A DNA stretch of 64,000 bases from positions 55,899-119,898 of the forward strand of contig NZ_JAFAGT010000012.1 of the NCBI RefSeq assembly GCF_019237615.1, read 5' to 3'. Source of the stretch: Roseateles sp. (lineage in GTDB: Bacteria > Pseudomonadota > Gammaproteobacteria > Burkholderiales > Burkholderiaceae_C). Under the pieces are notes generated by a model. That model saw only the letters and a list, made by a program, of their open reading frames with translations, did no database searches and was not told the DNA's origin. The stretch's first letter is position 1, and the number at the start of each line of letters is the position of its first letter. The translations under genes were made by a program, and so were the position numbers. Shown here piece by piece: positions 17,486 through 25,736 of the stretch.

Positions 17486-17926
17486 ATGAATTGCCCGCTA
17501 TGCACGACCGATGGTGGCCTCGTCGTCGCGCGCACGCCCCGGTTCCGTGTCGTGCGCGCCGTCGAGGGCGACGAGGCGCTGCGCTTCCCGGCCTTCTACC
17601 GTCTCATCTGGTCCGACCATGTCGCCGAGTTCAGCGACCTCGCGGCCGCGGACAGGCATGCCTGCATGGATGCCGTCACCGAGATCGAGCGCCAGCTGAG
17701 AGCCCTGCTCACGCCGACCAAGGTCAACATTGCCAGCCTCGGCAATGTCGTGCCGCATCTGCACTGGCATGTCATCGCGCGCTTCGACTGGGACAGCCAT
17801 TTCCCGGCGCCCGTCTGGGCCGGCGCGCAGCGTGACTTCCCCGGCGGCGCAGCGGCCCGTTTGCGGCTGCCGCTGCAGCGTGTCGACGCGGCGATTGCTC
17901 AGTCGTTGAGCAGTGCGATCCGGTAG
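17486..17926 (+). CDS. HIT family protein
   Basis: Histidine-triad nucleotide-binding hydrolase of 146 aa. The triad appears as HLHWHVI, preceded by VNIASLGNVVPH. CPLC near the N-terminus may bind zinc. Family members hydrolyse nucleotide phosphoramidates or dinucleotides. It follows the 2OG-oxygenase-like gene by one base and converges with the secreted paralogue, whose 3' end overlaps its own by about 28 bases. Confidence 0.9.
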   Translation: MNCPLCTTDGGLVVARTPRFRVVRAVEGDEALRFPAFYRLIWSDHVAEFSDLAAADRHACMDAVTEIERQLRALLTPTKVNIASLGNVVPHLHWHVIARFDWDSHFPAPVWAGAQRDFPGGAAARLRLPLQRVDAAIAQSLSSAIR

Positions 17927-18396
17927 CCCGCGCGTGTGAGGCCAGCCGTGCGCTGGCTGCGGTCGTCGGGGTCGAGGAAATCGATGCGGAAGCGGTAGAT
18001 CTGCGGGCCGGCCGAGGCCTGCTGGCCGCAGTCAAGGTCGTTGATGGCGTGGCGCACGGAGCGCTCGATGCTGCTGGACATGCCTTCGGCCTGGACCGCG
18101 GTGATGTTGCCGCCGTCCATGACGAGCTGGACCTTGACCTGGCCGGTGCGGCGCTCGCGGTCCCAGGTGGTCTGCAGCGAATCCTGCAATTGCCGGTCAA
18201 TGGCGTTGCAGCTGGCGCGCACGTCGTAGCGCGCGGGTGCTTCGATGACGTGGCCGCTGATTTCTACGCGGTCCAGGCCGGCGGTCTGGGCCAGCGCAGG
18301 GCCCGCCGTCAGCGCCAGCGTGAGGGCGCAGGCAAGGCCGGCAAACAGGCCGTTGAGCAGCGGTGTGCGCTGGGCGATGGAATAACGGATGGGCAT
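17899..18396 (-). CDS. Secreted protein of unknown function, paralogue B
   Basis: Unrecognised 165-aa protein with a signal peptide ending near ALAQ. After it comes GLDRVEISGHVIEAPARYDVRASCNAID, then a charged helix and YRFRIDFLDPDD. It is paralogous to the adjacent 18638-19135 gene: same length, same order, with VEISGHV.EAP.RYDV.ASC shared. The conserved Cys pair (ASC and DLDC/HLEC) may form a disulphide. The start at 18396 has AGGAG upstream; the ORF-track extension to 18483 is rejected. Confidence 0.75.
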   Translation of the reverse strand: MPIRYSIAQRTPLLNGLFAGLACALTLALTAGPALAQTAGLDRVEISGHVIEAPARYDVRASCNAIDRQLQDSLQTTWDRERRTGQVKVQLVMDGGNITAVQAEGMSSSIERSVRHAINDLDCGQQASAGPQIYRFRIDFLDPDDRSQRTAGLTRAGYRIALLND

Positions 18397-18637
18397 GATG
18401 GGCTCCTGTTGGGGCTGAGCGGGCGGGCAATGCAAAACGCGTCGACCCGTTTTCAGACTAGGCGCCGGAATGCACGCCCCCAAGCCGCAAGCGATGAGTT
18501 GCTTGGGGCATGCGACGACGCGCCGAAAACCGTGACCGAACTGCGGGGCGCCGCGAGTGCGCGTTCGGCGGCTTGGATGCCGGTCGTCATGGGGCTCGCC
18601 ATGCCGGGATGCCCACCGGGGTGACTTCCGTCATCGC

Positions 18638-19135
18638 TCAGCGAATCTCGACGAGCGCGATGCGGCTGGGTTGGTCGGCACCGGCCACGGTGTCCGGCAT
18701 GCGGTCCGGGTCGGCGAAGACGACGTGCATCCTGTAGAGGCTGGTGCCGGCCTGTGCGCCAGGGCACTCCAGATGGCCGACGGCGTTGCGCACGTCGCGC
18801 ATTGCCCGGAACGACAGGCCGCTGCGCGTGTTGACGGCAGTGACCTTGCCGTCCGTGACGACGAAGCGGACGTCGACGACGCCGTAGTCGCGCTCGCGCC
18901 ACCAGGTGCGCAGCAGCTCCTCCTGCAGCTTGGGCTCGATTTGCGTGCAGCTGGCATGCACATCGTAGCGCGGCGGTGCTTCGACGACATGGCCGCTGAT
19001 CTCGACGCGGTCGACGCCGGCGGACTGGGCCAGCGCGGGGCCGGCGCCCAGTGCCAGCGCGGCGGCGCAGGCCAGGCCGGCGAACGGACGGTGCAGCGCC
19101 GGCGTGCGCCGGGCGCGGTGGAAGGGAGTGTGCAT
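18638..19135 (-). CDS. Secreted protein of unknown function, paralogue A
   Basis: Unrecognised 165-aa secreted protein, tandem paralogue of the gene at 17899-18396. It has a signal peptide (to ALAQ), then GVDRVEISGHVVEAPPRYDVHASCTQIE, and LYRMHVVFADPDRM near the C-terminus. GGAG precedes the ATG. Upstream DNA is also duplicated (ACGGGTCGACGCG and CCTAG.CTGAA on the minus strand), so the copying unit included the promoter. This copy alone carries a 10-bp inverted repeat in its leader. Confidence 0.75.
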   Translation of the reverse strand: MHTPFHRARRTPALHRPFAGLACAAALALGAGPALAQSAGVDRVEISGHVVEAPPRYDVHASCTQIEPKLQEELLRTWWRERDYGVVDVRFVVTDGKVTAVNTRSGLSFRAMRDVRNAVGHLECPGAQAGTSLYRMHVVFADPDRMPDTVAGADQPSRIALVEIR

Positions 19136-19162
19136 GACAAGCTCCTGGTGGGTCTGAAGGGA

Positions 19163-19185
19163 GGTCGACGCGATTCGCGTCGACC
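19163..19185 (-). promoter_or_regulatory. Perfect inverted repeat upstream of paralogue A
   Basis: GGTCGACGCG-ATT-CGCGTCGACC: 10-bp arms and a 3-nt centre, just downstream of a CCTAGCCTGAA -10-like stretch. It could be an operator or an mRNA stem-loop. Paralogue B keeps only one arm. Confidence 0.6.
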
Positions 19186-19345
19186 CGTCTTCAGGCTAGG
19201 CGCCCGCGGGGGCGCTCCCAAACCGGAAGCGATGAAGTGCAGCCTGCATGCGATGGTCCGCAGAAAACCGCGATTGAACGGCCTGTCGTCGCATGCGTGC
19301 CGACGACCCGTGGCCGACTTCCGTCAGCCGCGGGCCGTGGCGGGG

Positions 19346-21382
19346 TCACCAGACGGTGAGCGGGTCGCTCGCCACCATCGCGCTGCCCGGCTTGCAGCTG
19401 AACGCCTGCGCGAAGTAGGCCGAGTTGCTCATCGGCGTCAGCACGCGGTACTTGGCCGGCGAGTGCGAGTCGGTGCGGAGCTGGTTGATCAGGAACTCGG
19501 TGCGCACCTTGTTGCGCCACACCAGCGCGTTGCTGAGGAAGAAGCGTTGCGCCGGCGTGTAGCCGTCGACCTTCTTGTCCGCGCCGCCGCTGCGCTTGAG
19601 CGCGCGCAGCAGCCCCTCGTAGGCGATGGGCAGGCCCGACATGTCGGAGATGTTCTCGCCCAGTGTCAGGCGGCCGTTGATGTTGTAGCCCGGCAACGGC
19701 GAGATCGCGCCGTAGCGTTCGGCCACCTTGTCGGCGCGGGCCTTGTAGCCCGCGGCGTCGGCCGGCGTCCACCAGTCGGTCAGCGAGCCGCCGGCATCGA
19801 AGTTGCGGCCGCTGTCGTCGAAGTGGTGCGTGATCTCGTGGCCGATGACCATGCCGATGCCGCCGTAGTTGACGGCGTCGTCGGCCTTGGCGTCGAAGAA
19901 GGGCGGCTGCAGGATGCCGGCCGGGAAGATGATCTGGTTCAGGCCGCCGGCGAAGGCGTTGACGATGTGGGGGCTGGTGCGCCAGCGGGCGCGCTCGACG
20001 GGGGCGTCCAGGTCCTTCACCTGCTGGCCGCTCTGCCACAGCGCGGCCCGGAGCCAGTTGCCGGCGTAGTCGTTGGCGCTGAGCTGCAGGCCTTCGAACT
20101 GCGGCCATTTGTCGGGCGCACCGATCATGGGCTGCATCGCGGCCAGCTTCTCCAGCGCGCGGGCCTTGGTGCCGGGCGTCATCCATTCCAGCTTCTCGAT
20201 GCGCGCCTTCATGCTGGCGCGCACGTCCTCGACCAGTTGCAACGAGCGCCGCTGCGCCTCGGGCGAGAAGGCGCGGGCGACGAACAGCTCGCCCAGCGCC
20301 AGGCCCACCGGCTCGCCGCCGGTGCGGCCGCCGATCTGCAGAATGACGTCCTCGCTGCGCGGCGCCGGGGCCTGCAGGCCGGTGATGGTCTTGCCGCGGT
20401 ACTCGAACGCTGCGTCCGCGAAGGCCTTGGGCAGGCGCTGCGAGGCGGCGTCCAGCACGCGCAGCGTCAGGTAGCGGCGCCACACGTCCAGCGGCGCCTC
20501 GGCGGCCAGCTTGGCGAAGCGGGTGGCGAACTCGGGCTGGCCGACGATGAGGCGCTGTGGCGCTTTGGCGCCGGCCGTCAGCACGGCGAAGTAGCCGGTC
20601 CAGTCGAAGCCCGGCGCGGCCGCGGCCAGCTCGGCCGGGCTCATCGGGTTGTAGTTCGCGTTGGGGTCACGCATCTTGGCGCGCTCGCGCGTGGCCTCGG
20701 CGAGCTGCGTCTCGAAGGCGGTCAGCGCGTCCAGTTCGGCGTCGCTGGCCGGGCGGCCGGCGGCGGCGAGCAGGGTCTTGGCGTAGGCCCGGTAGGCCGC
20801 CTTGACGGTGCGGGTGCGCTCGTCGTCGCGGAAATAGTCGTCGCGGTCCGGCAGGCCAAGGCCGGACTGGCCCAGCATCAGCACGTTGCGGCGCGTGTCC
20901 TTGCGGTCGGGCTGCACGCCCCAGCCCAGCGGCGCGGCGATGCCGCTGCGGTTCAGCAGCGCGACCAATGCCGGCAGGTCCTCGGCGCGTTGCAGGCCGT
21001 CGACGCGGTTCAGCAGCGGCGTGATGGAGCTGATGCCGCGGGCCTCGATGGCCGCCTCGTCCATGCCGCTGGTGTAGTAGGCGGCGATCAGCTTCAGGCC
21101 GGGCGTCGTCTGCAGCGCGGGCTTGTCGGCCAGCTCCTTCAGCGCCTTCTCCAGCAATGCGTCGTTGGCCTGGCGCAACTGCTCGAAGCTGCCAATGCGG
21201 GCGCGGCTGGCGGGCAGCTCGGTGGCGGCCTCCCAGTTGCCGTTGACGAAGGCATAGAAGTCGTCGCAGGGGGCGACGTCCTTGGACAGACCGCGCAGGT
21301 CCAGGGCGTGGACCGTGGTGGACAGGCCCAGCAGGGCGGCCGCGGCGGCGGCGGCCAGGCGGTGGCGGGGGATTCGGGTCAT
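19346..21382 (-). CDS. pepO: M13 family zinc metallopeptidase (PepO/neprilysin-like)
   Basis: Exported endopeptidase of 678 aa. A signal peptide (MTRIPRHRLAAAAAAALLGLSTTVHA) is followed by the M13 N-domain beginning PCDDFYAFVNGNW. The catalytic domain has VIGHEITHHFDDSGRNFD (HExxH) and GENISDMSGL, which gives the third zinc ligand Glu. The usual C-terminal CKPG...W ending is present (CKPGSAMVASDPLTVW). The ORF track fuses a long upstream extension to 22489, but the signal peptide fixes the start at 21382. It is divergent from the PstS-like gene. Confidence 0.94.
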   Translation of the reverse strand: MTRIPRHRLAAAAAAALLGLSTTVHALDLRGLSKDVAPCDDFYAFVNGNWEAATELPASRARIGSFEQLRQANDALLEKALKELADKPALQTTPGLKLIAAYYTSGMDEAAIEARGISSITPLLNRVDGLQRAEDLPALVALLNRSGIAAPLGWGVQPDRKDTRRNVLMLGQSGLGLPDRDDYFRDDERTRTVKAAYRAYAKTLLAAAGRPASDAELDALTAFETQLAEATRERAKMRDPNANYNPMSPAELAAAAPGFDWTGYFAVLTAGAKAPQRLIVGQPEFATRFAKLAAEAPLDVWRRYLTLRVLDAASQRLPKAFADAAFEYRGKTITGLQAPAPRSEDVILQIGGRTGGEPVGLALGELFVARAFSPEAQRRSLQLVEDVRASMKARIEKLEWMTPGTKARALEKLAAMQPMIGAPDKWPQFEGLQLSANDYAGNWLRAALWQSGQQVKDLDAPVERARWRTSPHIVNAFAGGLNQIIFPAGILQPPFFDAKADDAVNYGGIGMVIGHEITHHFDDSGRNFDAGGSLTDWWTPADAAGYKARADKVAERYGAISPLPGYNINGRLTLGENISDMSGLPIAYEGLLRALKRSGGADKKVDGYTPAQRFFLSNALVWRNKVRTEFLINQLRTDSHSPAKYRVLTPMSNSAYFAQAFSCKPGSAMVASDPLTVW

Positions 21383-21487
21383 GGGGGGCTTGAGCGGGGG
21401 AAAAGAAAGATTAGACCGTCCCTGCCGGTACGCGCCGGAAGACACAGGGCATGATTGCGGGTTTTCACCAGGACCTCGGCCCCGGAC

Positions 21488-22534
21488 ATGCCCCACTTCA
21501 TGCGCGCGACTCTGGCCTTCCTTGCCTCCCTGCTGCTGTGCACAGCCATCCAGGCCCAGCCGGTGGCGGGACAAGGGGCCACGTTCCCGTCCAAGGTCTA
21601 CGACACCTGGGCCCGCGCCTTCGCCAAGGCCGGCGGCGGCGCCGTCGCGTACAAGGGCACGGGCTCGGGCGATGGCATCAAGCAGATCACGGCCCGGCAG
21701 GTGGACTTCGGTGGCACCGACGCGCCGCTGGCCGCCGCCGAGCTGGCCAAGGCCAGGCTGGTGCAGATCCCCATGCTGGTGGGCGGTGTCGTGCCCGTCG
21801 TCAACCTGCCCGGCCATGGCGCGCCGCTGCAGCTCAGCGGCGAGGTGCTGGCCGACATTTTCATGGGGCGCGTCAAGGTCTGGAGCGACGCGCGCATCGC
21901 CGCGCTCAACCCCGGCGCCACGCTGCCGGCGCTGCCCATCAAGCGCGTGGTGCGTGCCGAGAAGTCGGGTACCAGCGACGGCTTCAGCCGCTATCTGGCC
22001 AGCGCTTCCGCCGCGTTCAAGGCCGAGGTGGGCGCCGGCCAGGCGCCGGCCTGGCCCGGCGAGCCGCTGAAGGCCGAGGGCAACGACGGCATGGTGCAGG
22101 CGCTGCGCGCCACGCCGGGCGCCATCGCCTACGTCTCCTACGACCGCGTGCTGCGCGACAAGCTCGCCGCCGTGAAGCTGCGCAACGCCGCCGGCCATTT
22201 CGTTGCGCCTTCGGAGCGCGGCTTCAGCGCCGCGGTGCTGGAGAGTGACATGCACCGACAGGGGGACGACCTCGCCACGCTGCTGGACCGCCCCGGCGCC
22301 GACGCCTGGCCCATCACCCTGACCAGCTTCGTCCTCGTCGACGCCGAGCCCGCCGAGGCAGCCAAGGCCCAGGGCGCGCTGAAGTTCCTGTACTGGTGCT
22401 TCATGCATGGCGACGACCTGACCCGCGGCTCCGGCTTCGCGCCGCTGCCGGTGAGCGTGCAGTCCCGCCTGGCGGCGCGCTTCACGCACGTGCGTCCCAG
22501 GGACGGCCGGCTGCCGGTCTATCAGTCGTTCTGA
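21488..22534 (+). CDS. pstS: PstS-like phosphate-binding periplasmic protein
   Basis: Substrate-binding protein of 348 aa with a signal peptide (MRATLAFLASLLLCTAIQAQ). Family motifs are GATFPSKVYDTWARAF, YKGTGSGDGIKQI, VDFGGTDAPL, IFMGRVKVWSD and RAEKSGTSDGFSRYL, which line the phosphate site. No pst permease or ATPase genes are adjacent, so it is an orphan binding protein here. Start codons at 21488 and 21500 are both possible. Confidence 0.9.
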   Translation: MPHFMRATLAFLASLLLCTAIQAQPVAGQGATFPSKVYDTWARAFAKAGGGAVAYKGTGSGDGIKQITARQVDFGGTDAPLAAAELAKARLVQIPMLVGGVVPVVNLPGHGAPLQLSGEVLADIFMGRVKVWSDARIAALNPGATLPALPIKRVVRAEKSGTSDGFSRYLASASAAFKAEVGAGQAPAWPGEPLKAEGNDGMVQALRATPGAIAYVSYDRVLRDKLAAVKLRNAAGHFVAPSERGFSAAVLESDMHRQGDDLATLLDRPGADAWPITLTSFVLVDAEPAEAAKAQGALKFLYWCFMHGDDLTRGSGFAPLPVSVQSRLAARFTHVRPRDGRLPVYQSF

Positions 22535-22548
22535 GGGACACTTGCGTC

Positions 22549-22941
22549 ATGGCTTCGCCCACCGAGATCACCGTCCACCAGCAGTCCCGCGTGCTGGAGA
22601 TCGCCTTCGACGATGGCGCGCGTTTCCGCATCCCGTTCGAGCTGATGCGTGTCTACAGCCCTTCCGCCGAGGTCATGGGCCATGGCCCGGGCCAGGAGGT
22701 GCTGCAGACCGGCAAGCGCGACGTCGTCATCATGGCGCTGGAGCCGGTGGGGCATTACGCCGTGCGACCCGAGTTCTCGGACGGCCATGCCAGCGGCCTG
22801 TTCTCCTGGGACTATCTCTACAAGCTCGGCAGCCAGCAGGACGCGCTGTGGCGCGACTACGAGGCTCGCCTGGCCGCCGCCGGTAAAGGCCGCGACGACG
22901 CCATGCCGGTCAAGGCCGGCGGCTCCTGCCACTCTCATTGA
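22549..22941 (+). CDS. DUF971 (gamma-butyrobetaine hydroxylase-like N-domain) protein
   Basis: Protein of 130 aa with the DUF971 pattern: [36 protein letters not shown] and the C-terminal [17 protein letters not shown]-terminal GGSCHSH may bind metal. The domain is often found next to ubiE in betaproteobacteria, as here (4 bases apart). Its biochemical role is not established. Confidence 0.9.
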   Translation: MASPTEITVHQQSRVLEIAFDDGARFRIPFELMRVYSPSAEVMGHGPGQEVLQTGKRDVVIMALEPVGHYAVRPEFSDGHASGLFSWDYLYKLGSQQDALWRDYEARLAAAGKGRDDAMPVKAGGSCHSH

Positions 22942-22945
22942 TGCC

Positions 22946-23677
22946 ATGACGCAGACTCATTTCGGTTTCCAGCAGGTCGACGAACAGGAGAAGGCCGGCA
23001 AGGTCCGCGGGGTGTTCGACTCCGTCGCGTCCAAGTACGACCTGATGAACGACCTGATGTCGGCCGGCCTGCATCGGGCGTGGAAGGCCTATGCCGTGCA
23101 GGTGGCCAACCTGAAGCCGGGAGAGTGTGTCCTGGACATCGCCGGCGGCACCGGGGACCTGTCGCGCGCCTTCGCCCGCAAGGTGGGTGAGACCGGCGTC
23201 GTCGTGCACACCGACATCAACGAGGCCATGCTGCGCCAGGGCCGCGACCGGCTGCTGGATGAAGGGCTCATCCTGCCCACCAGCCTGGCCGACGCCGAGA
23301 AGCTGCCGTTCAAGAGCGAGAGCTTCGACCTCGTCAGCGTCGCCTTCGGCCTGCGCAACATGACGCACAAGGACCGCGCGCTGGCCGAGATGTGCCGCGT
23401 GCTCAAGCCCGGCGGCCGGCTGTTGGTGCTGGAGTTCTCGCGCATCGCCGAGCCGCTGCGCAAGCCGTACGACTGGTACTCCTTCAACATCCTGCCCAAG
23501 CTGGGTTCGCTGTTCGCCGGCGACGCCGAGAGCTACAAGTACCTGGCCGAGTCCATCCGCATGCACCCCGACCAGGCGACGCTGAAGGCCATGATGAAGA
23601 CGGCCGGATTCGGCCACGTGGACGTGCACAACATGAGCGCCGGCATCGTCGCGCTGCACGCCGGCATCAAGTGCTGA
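22946..23677 (+). CDS. ubiE: Ubiquinone/menaquinone C-methyltransferase UbiE
   Basis: SAM-dependent C-methyltransferase of ubiquinone biosynthesis (243 aa). It begins [33 protein letters not shown], a UbiE signature. SAM motif I is [15 protein letters not shown], later [26 protein letters not shown] and NILPKLGS. It is preceded closely by the DUF971 gene. In E. coli and many betaproteobacteria ubiJ and ubiB follow ubiE; here they are separated from it by the EPS locus. Confidence 0.96.
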   Translation: MTQTHFGFQQVDEQEKAGKVRGVFDSVASKYDLMNDLMSAGLHRAWKAYAVQVANLKPGECVLDIAGGTGDLSRAFARKVGETGVVVHTDINEAMLRQGRDRLLDEGLILPTSLADAEKLPFKSESFDLVSVAFGLRNMTHKDRALAEMCRVLKPGGRLLVLEFSRIAEPLRKPYDWYSFNILPKLGSLFAGDAESYKYLAESIRMHPDQATLKAMMKTAGFGHVDVHNMSAGIVALHAGIKC

Positions 23678-23739
23678 GGCCCTGCGCCTGACTCGGCGTC
23701 GCGCGCCTGATGGCGCCATGCCGGGTCGCCCCGGTCCAT

Positions 23740-23757
23740 CCCCCATGAACATGGGGG
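23740..23757. promoter_or_regulatory. 18-bp palindromic site upstream of the eps operon
   Basis: CCCCCATG-AA-CATGGGGG: two perfect 8-bp arms about 135-150 nt before epsD. It has no T-tract, so it is not a good ubiE terminator and looks more like a dimeric regulator site. Confidence 0.6.
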
Positions 23758-23854
23758 TGCGGGAACTTTCGGCTTGAAATCGCTCTAAGCAGGGTCCGTC
23801 CGCGGTGCCTGCCATGGGTGCCGGGAGGTCCACAGAGGCGACATATCGCGCCGC

Positions 23855-23860
23855 TACACT
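23855..23860 (+). promoter_or_regulatory. Putative -10 box of the eps operon
   Basis: TACACT in CGCTACACT, 33 nt before the epsD ATG. No convincing -35 is visible, which would fit an activator-dependent promoter. Confidence 0.4.
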
Positions 23861-23892
23861 CGTCCGCTCACTTGGGGCAGGAGGCCCTTCCC

Positions 23893-24885
23893 ATGCATCA
23901 CAAGGACCCGCATCAGATGGCTCACCGACTGATTAACAACCGTGTCTTCCCGCTGCTGGCTGTCGTTGCCGCCACGGCGCTGTTGGTGGCCTGCGGGGGT
24001 GACAAGGGCGACAAGGCCTCCCAGACGGCCGCCAAGGTCAACAAGGAAGAGATCACCGTCCACCAGATCAATTTCGTGCTGCAGCGCCAGCCCGGCCTCA
24101 AGCCCGAGCAGGCCGAGGCCGCGAGCCGCCAGGTGCTGGAGCGGCTGATCGACCAGGAACTCGCGGTGCAGAAGGCCCAGGAGCTCAAGCTCGACCGCGA
24201 TCCGCGCGTGGTGCAGCAGATCGAAGCCGCCAAGCGCGAGATCATCTCGCGGGCCTACGCCGAGCGCGTCGGCGAGAGCGTCGCCAAGCCCGGCAACGAG
24301 GACATCGCCAAGTACTACAACGACAAGCCGGCGTTGTTCAAGGACCGCCGCATCTACAGCCTGCAGGAGCTGCAGATCGAGGCCAAGCCCGAGCAGTTCG
24401 AGGCGATCCGCGCCAAGCTGGCCGCCGCCAAAAGCCTCAACGAGTTCGCCGAGTACCTGAAGTCCGCCGAGCTGCGCTTCAGCGGCAACCAGGCCGTGCG
24501 CGCCGCCGAGCAGCTGCCGCTGGCCAGCGTGGACGCCATCTCTCGCATGAAGGATGGCGATTCCATGATCAGCCCGAACCCCGCAGGGCTGACGGTGCTC
24601 TTCCTCGTCGGCTCGCGCAGCCAGCCGGTGGACGAGGCGCGCGCGCGCCCTGCCATCGAGGCATTCCTGCTGAACCAGCGCAGGGCCGAGGCGCTGCAGA
24701 AGGACATCAAGGCGCTGCGCGACAGTTCCAAGATCGAATATGTCGGCAAGTTCGCGCAGCCCGCGCCTGCCGGCACGCCCGCGCCGCAGGCCGCCTCCGA
24801 GCCTGCGGCCCCGGCCCCGGCCCCGGCCCCGGCGGCCAGCGGCCTCGACCACGACGCCATCTCCAAGGGCATGGGCCTGAAATGA
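23893..24885 (+). CDS. epsD: EpsD family peptidyl-prolyl cis-trans isomerase lipoprotein
   Basis: First gene of the plus-strand EPS operon (330 aa). The N-terminal signal ends in the lipobox LLVACGG, then a SurA-like N-domain (KVNKEEITVHQINFVLQRQPGLKPEQAEAASRQVLERLIDQELAVQKAQELKL). A parvulin-like region follows, and an Ala/Pro tail ends the chain. EpsD proteins occur in exosortase-associated EPS loci and probably help fold or assemble the export machinery in the periplasm. GGAGG about 9 nt before ATG 23893 decides the start. The stop overlaps epsE (ATGA). Confidence 0.88.
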   Translation: MHHKDPHQMAHRLINNRVFPLLAVVAATALLVACGGDKGDKASQTAAKVNKEEITVHQINFVLQRQPGLKPEQAEAASRQVLERLIDQELAVQKAQELKLDRDPRVVQQIEAAKREIISRAYAERVGESVAKPGNEDIAKYYNDKPALFKDRRIYSLQELQIEAKPEQFEAIRAKLAAAKSLNEFAEYLKSAELRFSGNQAVRAAEQLPLASVDAISRMKDGDSMISPNPAGLTVLFLVGSRSQPVDEARARPAIEAFLLNQRRAEALQKDIKALRDSSKIEYVGKFAQPAPAGTPAPQAASEPAAPAPAPAPAASGLDHDAISKGMGLK

Positions 24886-25715
24886 TGCGGCGCGTGCAGG
24901 AACTGCTTCTCGCTGCCGCGCTCGGCCTCGGCGCCCTGGGCGCGCAGGCGCAGGCCGGTGCGCCCGCCGCCGCGGCAGCGGCCGAGTACCGCTTCGGTGC
25001 GGGCGACGTCGTGCGCGTCGTCGTCTACCAGAACCCCGACCTGACGCTGGAGACCCGGGTCTCCGAGACCGGCGTCATCAGCTACCCGCTGCTGGGCAGT
25101 GTGCGCATCGGTGGCCTCGGTGTCAGCGCCGCCGAAAAGCTCATCGCCGACGGCCTGAAGAACGGCAACTTCGTGAAGGCGCCCCAGGTCACGCTGATCC
25201 TGCTGCAGATCAAGGGCAACCAGGCCAGCGTGCTGGGCCAGGTCAATCGTCCGGGCCGCTACCCGATCGAGACGACCGACATGCGCATGACCGACCTGCT
25301 GGCCAATGCCGGCGGCGTGGCCACCACCGGCGGCGACATCGTCGTGCTCAGCGGCACGCGTGGCGGCAAGCCCTTCCGCATGGAGATCGACCTGCCCAGC
25401 GTCTTCGGCCCCAATACTGCGGCCGGTGGCGCCAGCGACGTGCTGATCCAGAACGGCGACGTGCTGTGGGTGGACCGCGCGCCGCTGGTCTACATCTACG
25501 GCGAGGTGCAGCGTCCCGGCCCGATGCGGCTGGAGCGTGGCATGACGCTGATGCAGGCCCTTGCCTCCGGTGGTGGCCTGAACCAGCGCGGCACGGAGCG
25601 TGGCATCCGCGTGCACCGCAAGTCGGCTGACGGCAAGGTCCAGGTCGTGCAGCCGGGCATGGACGACAGCCTCAAGGAGGGCGATGTGGTCTACGTCAAG
25701 GAAAGCCTGTTCTGA
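24882..25715 (+). CDS. epsE: Polysaccharide export protein EpsE (Wza-like OPX)
   Basis: Outer-membrane polysaccharide export protein of 277 aa. Signal peptide to AQAQ, then the Poly_export domain (YRFGAGDVVRVVVYQNPDLTLETRVSETGVISYPLLG) and SLBB domains (VLGQVNRPGRYPIETTDMRMTDLLANAGG and a second, VYIYGEVQRPGPMRLERGMTLMQALASGGG). It lacks an obvious lipobox and C-terminal amphipathic helix, so the outer-membrane pore may need EpsL. Coupled to epsD. Confidence 0.93.
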   Translation: MMRRVQELLLAAALGLGALGAQAQAGAPAAAAAAEYRFGAGDVVRVVVYQNPDLTLETRVSETGVISYPLLGSVRIGGLGVSAAEKLIADGLKNGNFVKAPQVTLILLQIKGNQASVLGQVNRPGRYPIETTDMRMTDLLANAGGVATTGGDIVVLSGTRGGKPFRMEIDLPSVFGPNTAAGGASDVLIQNGDVLWVDRAPLVYIYGEVQRPGPMRLERGMTLMQALASGGGLNQRGTERGIRVHRKSADGKVQVVQPGMDDSLKEGDVVYVKESLF

Positions 25716-25736
25716 AAACTGTGAATTGAGCTTGCT

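Noticed and set aside
18557-21454. 965-aa plus-strand ORF
   Set aside because: Antisense to the M13 peptidase and paralogue A; no recognisable domain.
23740-23757. Palindrome read as a ubiE terminator
   Set aside because: It is followed by TGCGGGAAC, not by a T-tract, and its 2-nt centre suits a protein-binding dyad better.
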